A stretch of 7,021 bases of DNA from a bacterium (lineage in GTDB: Bacteria > UBP15 > UBA6099 > DSWB01): contig JAGUYV010000504.1 in the NCBI GenBank assembly GCA_020061125.1, forward strand, positions 1-7,021, in the 5' to 3' direction. Below, piece by piece: positions 1-5,405 of the stretch (position 1 is the first letter of the stretch; every line of letters starts with the position of its first letter). Both the position numbers and the translations under genes were made by a program. Under the pieces are notes generated by a model that saw only the letters and a list, made by a program, of their open reading frames with translations, did not search any database and had not been told where the DNA came from.

Positions 1-183
1 CCGCAGCGCATCATGCCCGGCCCGGCGCGTGCGCACGAGGAGGCTCCCTGGTCTCCGGACTACAACCTCGCGCCCGCGCCCGAAGAATTCATGGTACACA
101 TGTTCAACTATTTTTCGCGCGGGCCGCGATTGCGCCTTTACCGGCTCGAACCCGCGGCCGCACCGGAGAATGACAAACCGTGA
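1..183 (+). CDS. C-terminal fragment of an unidentified protein; possibly the tail of a second GT-C glycosyltransferase
   Basis: An open frame enters from the left edge and ends at TGA 181-183, giving 60 residues with no visible start. The fragment is rich in Pro, Ala and Arg and ends in a segment containing FNYFSRGPRLRLYRLEP. It shows no transmembrane segment and no catalytic motif. Its stop overlaps the GTG start of the next gene by four bases (GTGA), which is typical of translationally coupled genes in one operon. The tail pattern (a PGP-x-R stretch, then a hydrophobic/aromatic patch, then L-x-LY) loosely resembles the end of the downstream glycosyltransferase, which has PGPLR and then ELILYEW. 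It may therefore be the end of a paralogue; that is inference from a short, weak similarity. The reading frame is credible because of the coupling, but the function is unknown. Confidence 0.6.
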   Translation, partial: PQRIMPGPARAHEEAPWSPDYNLAPAPEEFMVHMFNYFSRGPRLRLYRLEPAAAPENDKP

Positions 184-1877
184 CCACTGACAGCGCGCCA
201 CAACACGGCAAACCGCTCATGGCGAAACATGCTGCGCTGGCCCTGGCCGTGCTTGCGGCCGCCGCGCATTTCGCGCTGCTCATGCAGTATTTTGAACCGG
301 CCGCGGCGGCTCGGGACGCGCAGGCGTACTTCGGGCAGGCGCGCCTTCTGGCGCACACGGGCAGGCTCTGCATGAACGCCGAATCCCCGATTCAGTATGT
401 GGGCTATCACTGGACGCAGACCGGACCGGACACATATTGCGGCAAGTACCCGCCCGGGCTGCCCGTGATTCTGGCCGGGGTGCGGCGCGTGGCGGGCGCG
501 AACGCCATGCTGACCGTGAACCCGGTTCTGGCGAGCGCGTCGCTCGTGCTCGTGTTTCTGATCTGCAATGCGTGGTCCGGCCCGGGCTGGGGTTTTCTGG
601 CGATGCTGCTCCTTGCCGCGAATCCCCTGGCCAACAAGCACGCCCTGTACGGAGACTCTCACACGGCCAGCGCGTTTTTTCTGCTGCTTGCGATCTGGCT
701 CGCAGTTTCCTGGACCCGTTCGCGCAGGCTGCCTCTGGTGTTCGCGGCGGGCCTGGCCGCAGGGTTCATTCCTGCGATCCGCTACTCCGAAGTCCTGTTC
801 CTGCCCGCGCTTGCGGCGTTCGTGCTGCTGGAAGGCCGCACGCGAGGGGATGCGATCCGGAATGTTCTCGCATTCGCGGCCGGGGCCGCGGTTCCCCTGG
901 CGGTTCTGTGCCTGCACAATCATGCGGCGTACGGAGCATTCTGGAAAACGGGCTATGCGTCCGAGGCCGGGGCGTTCGGCTGGGTTTATTTCAGGCAGGC
1001 GTTCGTCACCTGGCCGCAGCGCATGCTGGCCGAGGGCGACGCGTACGCGTTCGCCCTGGGCGCGTTCGGAATAGCCGCCATGTGCGCGCGCCGCGAGACC
1101 TGGAAGCAGGGCGCGCTCCTGGCCGCGCTCGTGATCCCTTCGTCCTTGATGTACATGAGCTTTCACGCGGCGCCGTTCGCGCCGTTGAGATACCTGATCC
1201 CGGCGTTGCCGCTGTTTGCAATCGGCGCGGCCTCGTTTGTAAAAATGATCTCCGGCGGGCGCGCAGCCGAAGGCGCGGTTGCGGCCGCTGTCATTGCACT
1301 GCTGAATTTGTACTGGGGAGCGCCCCAGTCCGAGCAAGCGCTCGGCGCGCTGCGGGTGCGGCACAGGGGCCTCGCCATGGCCACGGCCATGCTGCACGAG
1401 CACGCGCCCGAGGGCAGCATCGTGATTGCGGACGAGATTATTCTGCAGCAGCTCGACAGCGCCGGAAACTGGCGTCTGGCCGACGAAGCGATCCTGCTGC
1501 GCCGCGGCCGCCCGCAAAACGCCCCGGCCGGAGTTCACGAATCGCAACAGGCGCTCACGCGCAGAGACCGCGATCTGATTCAACGCTACGCCGCCCCCGC
1601 GCCGCAGCAGCTTTTGGGCGTGTTCGAGGAGGATGTGCGCGCCTGGGCGCGCACGCGGCGCGTGTTCTGGCTCACAACCCGGGAGCGCATGAATGCATTC
1701 TCGGACGGAGAACCGCAAAGCCGCGGACTGGCCGCCCGCCGGGTTTTGCGCATCCCTCCGGGGCCGCTCCGAACCCCGTCTCCGTATCCTGCGCGCATGC
1801 CCGAGGGCGCGGCCGACCCCCGATTCCACTTGATCAGGCCCGGTTCGGAGTTGATCCTCTACGAATGGAATTTGTGA
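180..1877 (+). CDS. GT-C fold membrane glycosyltransferase (PMT/ArnT-like, GT39/GT83 superfamily)
   Basis: A 565-residue polytopic membrane protein. Enzymes of this superfamily transfer a sugar from a polyprenyl-phosphate donor to protein, lipid A or a cell-surface glycan on the periplasmic face of the inner membrane. Visible hallmarks are a first membrane segment (about 18-37), then a periplasmic loop with an acidic residue at D46 (RDAQAYFGQA), where GT-C enzymes carry their catalytic Asp. KYPPGLPVILA (89-99) follows, a typical signature of the group, as are the RYS (201-203) and APLRYLIPALPLF (334-346) regions. I count about ten hydrophobic segments up to residue 380, then a soluble C-terminal part of about 185 residues. 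C64 and C87 in the first loop could form a disulfide. The GTG start at 180 is chosen because GGAG (165-168) lies 11 nt upstream and the start overlaps the preceding stop; ATG 219 has no Shine-Dalgarno. Donor and acceptor cannot be told from sequence. Confidence 0.82.
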   Translation: MTTDSAPQHGKPLMAKHAALALAVLAAAAHFALLMQYFEPAAAARDAQAYFGQARLLAHTGRLCMNAESPIQYVGYHWTQTGPDTYCGKYPPGLPVILAGVRRVAGANAMLTVNPVLASASLVLVFLICNAWSGPGWGFLAMLLLAANPLANKHALYGDSHTASAFFLLLAIWLAVSWTRSRRLPLVFAAGLAAGFIPAIRYSEVLFLPALAAFVLLEGRTRGDAIRNVLAFAAGAAVPLAVLCLHNHAAYGAFWKTGYASEAGAFGWVYFRQAFVTWPQRMLAEGDAYAFALGAFGIAAMCARRETWKQGALLAALVIPSSLMYMSFHAAPFAPLRYLIPALPLFAIGAASFVKMISGGRAAEGAVAAAVIALLNLYWGAPQSEQALGALRVRHRGLAMATAMLHEHAPEGSIVIADEIILQQLDSAGNWRLADEAILLRRGRPQNAPAGVHESQQALTRRDRDLIQRYAAPAPQQLLGVFEEDVRAWARTRRVFWLTTRERMNAFSDGEPQSRGLAARRVLRIPPGPLRTPSPYPARMPEGAADPRFHLIRPGSELILYEWNL

Positions 1878-1900
1878 CGGCTCACGCAGCGCAAAAAGCA

Positions 1901-1916
1901 TGGATATTGATTTGCG
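1901..1916 (+). promoter_or_regulatory. Possible sigma-54 (-24/-12) element overlapping the sigma-70 promoter
   Basis: TGG at 1901-1903 and TTGC at 1912-1915 place the invariant GG and GC dinucleotides exactly 10 bases apart, as in sigma-54 promoters (TGGCAC-N5-TTGC). The CAC after the GG is not conserved (ATA here), so the -24 half is weak. The location upstream of an operon encoding a GAFTGA-type activator makes autoregulation conceivable. A chance match remains quite possible. Confidence 0.28.
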
Positions 1917-1935
1917 GGCTGTAATAAAATACAAT
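1907..1935 (+). promoter_or_regulatory. Candidate sigma-70 promoter for the receiver-kinase-regulator operon
   Basis: TTGATT at 1907-1912 (4 of 6 matches to the -35 consensus) is separated by exactly 17 bases from TACAAT at 1930-1935 (5 of 6 matches to the -10 consensus). Transcription would start near 1942 and give a leader of about 60 nt before the ATG at 2003. The spacing is ideal, the position is intergenic and the sequence is AT-rich against a GC-rich background. The -10 box overlaps the upstream in-frame ATG at 1934, so a transcript from here could not use that codon. Confidence 0.55.
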
Positions 1936-1947
1936 GTTACAGACATT
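1933..1947. repeat. Short inverted repeat at the predicted transcription start (operator candidate)
   Basis: AATGT (1933-1937) and ACATT (1943-1947) form a perfect 5-bp inverted repeat with a 5-base spacer. It covers the end of the -10 box and the predicted start near 1942, a place where a repressor would block initiation. The arms are short and the match does not extend outward, so this is only a weak candidate. Confidence 0.22.
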
Positions 1948-2002
1948 AATTATCCGCCGCACACCACTATCCGAACCGGCGAAAACAAGGACAGAGCCCA
2001 AA

Positions 2003-2389
2003 ATGGCGAAAGGCGGCGCGAAAAAGAGAATTCTCGTCATAGACGATGAGGAGCACCTGCTCCGCATTCTCGGCGATCGCCTCCAGTTCGCCGGCTATGA
2101 TGTTTACACCGCGCACAACGGAACCGAAGGCCTCAAGAAGGCGGACCTCGCGCACCCGCATCTGGTCCTGCTGGACATCATGATGCCGGATCTTGATGGC
2201 TATTCCGTGCTGCTGCAGCTCAAAAAGAACCGCAAAACCCGTTCCGCCGCCGTTCTCATGCTCACATCCAACACCGAAAACGAGGCCATTGACAGGGCCA
2301 TGAACATGGGCGCCGTGGATTACATCGTCAAGCCTTTTGCGGTCAATGTTCTGCTGGACAAAATCGATCGGGCCATCAGCAGAAAGTGA
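2003..2389 (+). CDS. Stand-alone receiver-domain response regulator (CheY/DivK-like)
   Basis: A 128-residue protein made of a single receiver domain with no output domain. The acidic pair is D14/D15 (LVIDDEE), the phospho-acceptor is D58 (LLDIMMPDLDG), the switch Thr is T88 (LMLTSN) and the conserved Lys is K110 in VDYIVKPF. All residues needed for Mg2+ binding and phosphorylation are present, so it should accept phosphate. Proteins of this type signal by binding a partner or act as a phosphate sink or phosphorelay shuttle. The frame is open from an ATG at 1934, but 2003 is preferred. It has AAGGA (1987-1991) upstream, the added 23 residues do not look like a receiver domain, and 1934 lies inside the candidate -10 box. 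The stop is only 6 bases before the kinase gene, indicating one operon. The kinase encoded next is the natural phosphodonor, by inference. Confidence 0.92.
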   Translation: MAKGGAKKRILVIDDEEHLLRILGDRLQFAGYDVYTAHNGTEGLKKADLAHPHLVLLDIMMPDLDGYSVLLQLKKNRKTRSAAVLMLTSNTENEAIDRAMNMGAVDYIVKPFAVNVLLDKIDRAISRK

Positions 2390-2395
2390 GCGGTC

Positions 2396-3970
2396 GTGAG
2401 GAACCCGCGTCAAAGCGACAGTCCCGCGCCGCCCCCCGGCGCGCCGGACCCCGGCAAGGCAGCGCGCAGCAAAGTCAGATTCAGGCTCGTGCTCGCTTTC
2501 CCCGTGCTCACCACCCTGCTGGTTCTGGGTCTGGGCGCGGTGATCATTGACATGCAGCAGCGCAATCTGGCCAACCCCCAGATTGTGCGGCTCACCAGCC
2601 CCGAAATCTACGCGCGCATCACCCAGACCACCGACGCCATGACCCTGGTCATCATCGGCACCGCGGCCATCGCCTTCGTCTCGGGCATCGTGCTCGCTCT
2701 CACCGTCACCAACCCCATCCGCAGGCTCGCCCGGGACACCGCCAGCATCGCGCGCGGCGACCTCACACGCAGCATCCGCCTCAACGCCGACGGGGAACTC
2801 GCCATCCTCGGCTCCGCACTCAATGAGATGGTCGCTTCCATCAATAAATACATGCTTCATTCCATGTCCGGCGGCATGCTGATCATTGATGAAAGCGGCG
2901 TGATTGTATCCTTGAGCGGCGACGCCGAATTCATCCTGGGCGTGAGCGCCGACCAGTGCGCGGGCGCGCACATCACACAGGTGTTCCCGGACATCCCGGA
3001 AAACCGCAGATTTCTCTCCATCGTCAACGAAACCCTCTCGCACCATAAAACATTCCCCACGCAGCAGCTTGCGGTGTCCACCGAAGAGCGCCGGGAGATC
3101 CCCATCACCCTGGCCACCTCCCTGCTCAAGGACAGGGACAACACCCTGGTGGGCCTGTCCCTGTCATTCGAGGACGCCAAACAGTTGCGCCGCATCGAGG
3201 AGCAGATGCGCCGCGTGGACCGGCTCACCACCCTGGGCGGCCTGGCCGCGAGCGTGGCCCACCAGGTGCGCAATCCCCTGTGCTCCATCAAGGGCCTGGC
3301 CCAGCTCCTCAAGGAAAACCGCGCGGACGACAAGGCGCTGTGCGACTACGCCGGGGTCATCATCAAAGACGCCGAGCGCATTGACATGGTGGTCAACCGC
3401 CTCATGCGCATGCTCCAGCCCACGCAGACCGACTGGACCCTCGAAAACATCAACGACATCCTGGGCGAAACCGTGACCCTGGCGCGGCACGAAATTCGCG
3501 ACAAAAGCATCGAAATCCTGGAGCTGTTCGACGCGGACCTGCCCCCCCTGGTGGCGCAGCGCGAAAACCTCATGCACGCGTTCCTGAACTTCGCGATCAA
3601 CGCGATTCAGGCCATAGAGCACAAGGGAACCATCACCGTGCGCACCCTGCCCGCGCGCGCCCCCATGCAATCCGGCCGCGGCCCCGGCGGTCAATTATCG
3701 GGCATTATCGTGGACATTGAAGATAACGGGCCGGGAATGACCGAAGACGAGATGCGCAGCATTTTCAATCCCGGATACACCTCCAAGGAGCAAGGCTCGG
3801 GCTTCGGCCTCGCCATTTCCCAGCAGACCATCCAGGCCCACGGCGGGGAAATCCGCGTCCGGAGCGAACCCGGAGTCAAAACCGTGTTCCGTATCTGGCT
3901 GCCCCTGCGCGAACCGCGCGCGGATCCCGCCGCACACCAGGGAGACGCTCTTGACACAGCAGGCGCCTGA
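2396..3970 (+). CDS. Membrane-bound PAS-domain sensor histidine kinase (NtrB/ZraS/AtoS type)
   Basis: A 524-residue inner-membrane sensor kinase. Order of parts: a Pro-rich cytoplasmic N-terminus (about 1-28), TM1 (about 31-51), a periplasmic loop of only about 30 residues, TM2 (about 82-104), HAMP (about 104-155), PAS (about 155-260), a HisKA dimerisation helix pair (about 271-340) and HATPase_c. The H-box is ASVAHQVRNPL with phospho-acceptor H289. The N-box is NFAINAIQAI (398-407), G1 is DNGPGM (443-448), F457 marks the F-box, and G2 is GSGFGLAIS (467-475). The residue after the His is Gln instead of the usual Glu or Asp. The small periplasmic loop suggests that the PAS domain or the membrane provides the signal. 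The GTG start lies 6 bases after the receiver stop with GTGAG just upstream; the next Met (M53) would remove TM1. The 3' end overlaps the regulator gene by 20 bases, so the two are very probably cognate partners. Confidence 0.93.
   Translation: MRNPRQSDSPAPPPGAPDPGKAARSKVRFRLVLAFPVLTTLLVLGLGAVIIDMQQRNLANPQIVRLTSPEIYARITQTTDAMTLVIIGTAAIAFVSGIVLALTVTNPIRRLARDTASIARGDLTRSIRLNADGELAILGSALNEMVASINKYMLHSMSGGMLIIDESGVIVSLSGDAEFILGVSADQCAGAHITQVFPDIPENRRFLSIVNETLSHHKTFPTQQLAVSTEERREIPITLATSLLKDRDNTLVGLSLSFEDAKQLRRIEEQMRRVDRLTTLGGLAASVAHQVRNPLCSIKGLAQLLKENRADDKALCDYAGVIIKDAERIDMVVNRLMRMLQPTQTDWTLENINDILGETVTLARHEIRDKSIEILELFDADLPPLVAQRENLMHAFLNFAINAIQAIEHKGTITVRTLPARAPMQSGRGPGGQLSGIIVDIEDNGPGMTEDEMRSIFNPGYTSKEQGSGFGLAISQQTIQAHGGEIRVRSEPGVKTVFRIWLPLREPRADPAAHQGDALDTAGA
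3939..3953 (+). promoter_or_regulatory. Ribosome binding site that fixes the TTG start of the NtrC-like regulator
   Basis: AGGGAG (3939-3944) lies 6 nt before TTG 3951-3953, inside the 3' end of the kinase gene. This supports a TTG start overlapping the kinase by 20 bases. The first downstream ATG in frame (residue 18) would remove the acidic pair of the receiver domain. Confidence 0.75.
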
Positions 3971-5372
3971 CAACATCCTCGTGGTGGACGACGAGGAAAA
4001 CATGCGGTTCCTCATCCGCGAGACTCTGGCCGCGCAAAATTACGAGATCGAAACGGCCGGCGGCGGCGCGCAGGCCATGGAGCTGATTCGCAACAAAGAT
4101 TACGGATGCGTGATCATGGATGTCCGCATGGCCGGCATGGACGGCCTGCAGACCCTGGCCGAAATCAAAAAGCTGCGCCCGGACCTGCCCGTGATCATGA
4201 TGACCGCATTCGGTTCGCGCAAAATCGCGCTCCAGGCCATCCAGGAAGGTGCCTACGATTACTTCACCAAACCCTTCGACATCAACGAAATGCGCGTGGT
4301 GGTCAAGCGCGCCATGGAAAAGAAAACCCTGGAGCGGGAGAACGAAAAACTGCGGCGGCAGCTCGCGGTCGCGGGCGGAGACACGCGCCTGGTGGGCCGC
4401 AGCCAGGCCATGGCCGAAGTGCTCCTGTTCATTGACCGCGTGGCAGGAAACGACCTCACCGTTCTCATCCAGGGACCGAGCGGCACGGGCAAGGAACTGG
4501 CCGCAACAGTAATCCACGAAAAAAGCCTGCGCGCGCACATGCCGCTCATCAAAATGAACTGCGCGGCCATTCCGGAAACCCTGCTCGAAAGCGAACTGTT
4601 CGGCCACGAAAAGGGCGCATTCACCGGCGCGGGCGCGCGCAAAATCGGCAAATTCGAGGCCGCCCACGGAGGCACCCTGTTCCTGGACGAAATCGGCGAC
4701 ATGAGCCTGGTCACCCAGGCCAAACTCCTGCGCGTGCTTGAAGAACACGCCTTCGAGCGCGTGGGCGGCACCGAAACCATCAGGGTGGACATCCGCATCA
4801 TCGCGGCCACCAACCAGGACCTGGCGCGCGCCGTGGCCGAAAAACGGTTCCGTGAGGATCTGTTCTTCCGCCTCAATGTGCTGCCCGTATCCATGCCCCC
4901 GCTGTATGATCGCGTCGAAGACATCCCGCTTCTGGTGGAGCACTTTCTCGTCGAAGCGCGCGAGCGGTACGGCGCGGGCGTGCGCCGCATGTCCAGCGAA
5001 TCCATGCGCCTGCTCATGGACTACCGCTGGCCCGGCAATGTGCGCGAGCTGGCCAATGTGCTCCAGCGCGCCGCGGTCATCGCCCAGGGCGAACTCATCA
5101 CCCCCGACTGCCTGCCCGCGCAAATCCGCGGCGCGGTCCCCCAGCAGGAACAAGACGGCAAACCGCACGCGCCTTTCGACGGCTCTCTCCAGGAAGTCAT
5201 TGACAACATGGTGCAGACCACGGAGAAAAAACTCATTCAGGAAGCCCTGGACAGCACGGACTGGAGCCGCACGAAAACCGCCAGGATGTTGAAAATATGC
5301 AGAAAAAGCCTGCATAATAAGATGAAAAAATACGGTTTGCTGGAACAGGATGCGGAACCCGAATCCGACTGA
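3951..5372 (+). CDS. Sigma-54-dependent response regulator, NtrC family (receiver, AAA+, Fis-type HTH)
   Basis: A 473-residue transcriptional activator of standard length for the family. The receiver domain (about 7-122) has acidic pair D13/D14, phospho-acceptor D57 (IMDVRMAGMDG), T85 and K107 (YFTKPFD). A helical linker (about 123-140) leads to the AAA+ domain (about 145-380). That domain has Walker A GPSGTGKE (175-182), GAFTGA (222-227, the loop that contacts sigma-54), Walker B TLFLDEIGD (242-250), arginine-finger region FREDLFFRLN (300-309) and the sensor II motif WPGNVREL (360-367). The C-terminal Fis-type helix-turn-helix is about 425-463 (TKTARMLKICRKSLHNKMKK). All motifs needed to remodel sigma-54 RNA polymerase are intact. 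The start is TTG, backed by AGGGAG 6 nt upstream. It is probably phosphorylated by the overlapping kinase gene's product. Its target promoters are not identifiable here, although pilus or secretion genes are suggested by the next gene. Confidence 0.95.
   Translation: MTQQAPDNILVVDDEENMRFLIRETLAAQNYEIETAGGGAQAMELIRNKDYGCVIMDVRMAGMDGLQTLAEIKKLRPDLPVIMMTAFGSRKIALQAIQEGAYDYFTKPFDINEMRVVVKRAMEKKTLERENEKLRRQLAVAGGDTRLVGRSQAMAEVLLFIDRVAGNDLTVLIQGPSGTGKELAATVIHEKSLRAHMPLIKMNCAAIPETLLESELFGHEKGAFTGAGARKIGKFEAAHGGTLFLDEIGDMSLVTQAKLLRVLEEHAFERVGGTETIRVDIRIIAATNQDLARAVAEKRFREDLFFRLNVLPVSMPPLYDRVEDIPLLVEHFLVEARERYGAGVRRMSSESMRLLMDYRWPGNVRELANVLQRAAVIAQGELITPDCLPAQIRGAVPQQEQDGKPHAPFDGSLQEVIDNMVQTTEKKLIQEALDSTDWSRTKTARMLKICRKSLHNKMKKYGLLEQDAEPESD
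5289..5318 (+). promoter_or_regulatory. Candidate internal promoter for the PilB/GspE-like gene, with an inverted repeat in its spacer
   Basis: TTGAAA (5289-5294, 5 of 6 matches to the -35 consensus) and CATAAT (5313-5318, 5 of 6 matches to the -10 consensus) are 18 bases apart. They lie in an AT-rich patch at the end of the regulator gene. The spacer holds the perfect inverted repeat TATGCAG-N7-CTGCATA. A start near 5325 would give the ATPase gene a leader of about 80 nt. The patch also encodes Lys, Asn and Ile in the helix-turn-helix, which partly explains its composition, so this is a candidate only. Confidence 0.4.
5296..5316. repeat. Perfect 7-bp inverted repeat inside the candidate promoter
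   Basis: TATGCAG (5296-5302) and CTGCATA (5310-5316) are exact reverse complements around a 7-base centre. The repeat lies between the -35 and -10 hexamers and overlaps the first four bases of the -10. It could be an operator for a dimeric regulator or a small RNA hairpin. It sits within codons of the regulator's DNA-binding domain, so a chance origin is possible. Confidence 0.5.
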
Positions 5373-5405
5373 AGGAGCCGGGGCGCAGCGCGCCCCGGGC
5401 ACGGC
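5372..5405 (+). promoter_or_regulatory. Split ribosome binding site: Shine-Dalgarno, 9-bp hairpin, then start codon
   Basis: AAGGAG (5372-5377) is the only strong Shine-Dalgarno before the ATPase gene, but it ends 28 nt before the ATG at 5406. The gap holds a perfect hairpin: CCGGGGCGC (5378-5386), loop AGC, GCGCCCCGG (5390-5398), followed by 7 unpaired bases. Folding of the hairpin would bring the Shine-Dalgarno to an effective 7-nt spacing. No ATG, GTG or TTG lies in frame between the preceding TGA (5370-5372) and 5406, so no closer start can explain the Shine-Dalgarno. No T-run follows the hairpin, so it is not a rho-independent terminator. Confidence 0.6.

Larger units (their letters stand above)
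1878..2002. other. Intergenic region between the glycosyltransferase gene and the signalling operon
   Basis: This 125-base gap is clearly richer in A and T than the flanking genes, especially at 1886-1955. It contains promoter-like elements (listed separately) and an untranslated leader. I see no rho-independent terminator for the glycosyltransferase gene: the only hairpin near its stop is a 4-bp stem (GTGA/TCAC, 1874-1885) with no following T-run. Confidence 0.8.

Noticed and set aside
1874-1885. GTGA-CGGC-TCAC as a terminator after the glycosyltransferase gene
   Set aside because: The 4-bp stem is too weak and is not followed by a T-run.
437-1924. A 495-codon plus-strand frame inside the glycosyltransferase gene
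   Set aside because: It is an out-of-frame shadow, rich in Arg, Ala and Gly, with no ribosome binding site and no recognisable domain.
138-1946. A 602-codon open frame on the minus strand opposite the glycosyltransferase gene, and similar long minus-strand frames at 3876-5402 and 5415-6983
   Set aside because: They arise from the GC-rich codon bias of the sense genes. Their translations are Arg-, His- and Gly-rich without domain motifs, while the sense strand encodes clear families.
2436-2447. 12-base palindrome CCGGCGCGCCGG
   Set aside because: It lies in the Pro/Gly-rich N-terminal codons of the kinase, where such GC palindromes are expected by composition; no second copy or regulatory context was seen.
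3951-3956. Perfect TTGACA as a -35 box at the regulator start
   Set aside because: No -10-like hexamer lies at 16-18 bases downstream. The bases serve as the TTG start codon with an Shine-Dalgarno at the right distance. Other TTGACA matches (near 2546 and 5200) are Ile-Asp codons without a -10 partner.
5370-5398. TGA followed by a hairpin, considered as a selenocysteine insertion element
   Set aside because: The regulator is complete with its Fis-type DNA-binding domain at this stop. The stem is all G-C with a 3-base loop and lacks the bulged U and loop G expected of a bacterial SECIS.
5378-5398. The same hairpin as a rho-independent terminator
   Set aside because: No T-run follows; the next bases are GCACGGC and then the ATG of the ATPase gene.
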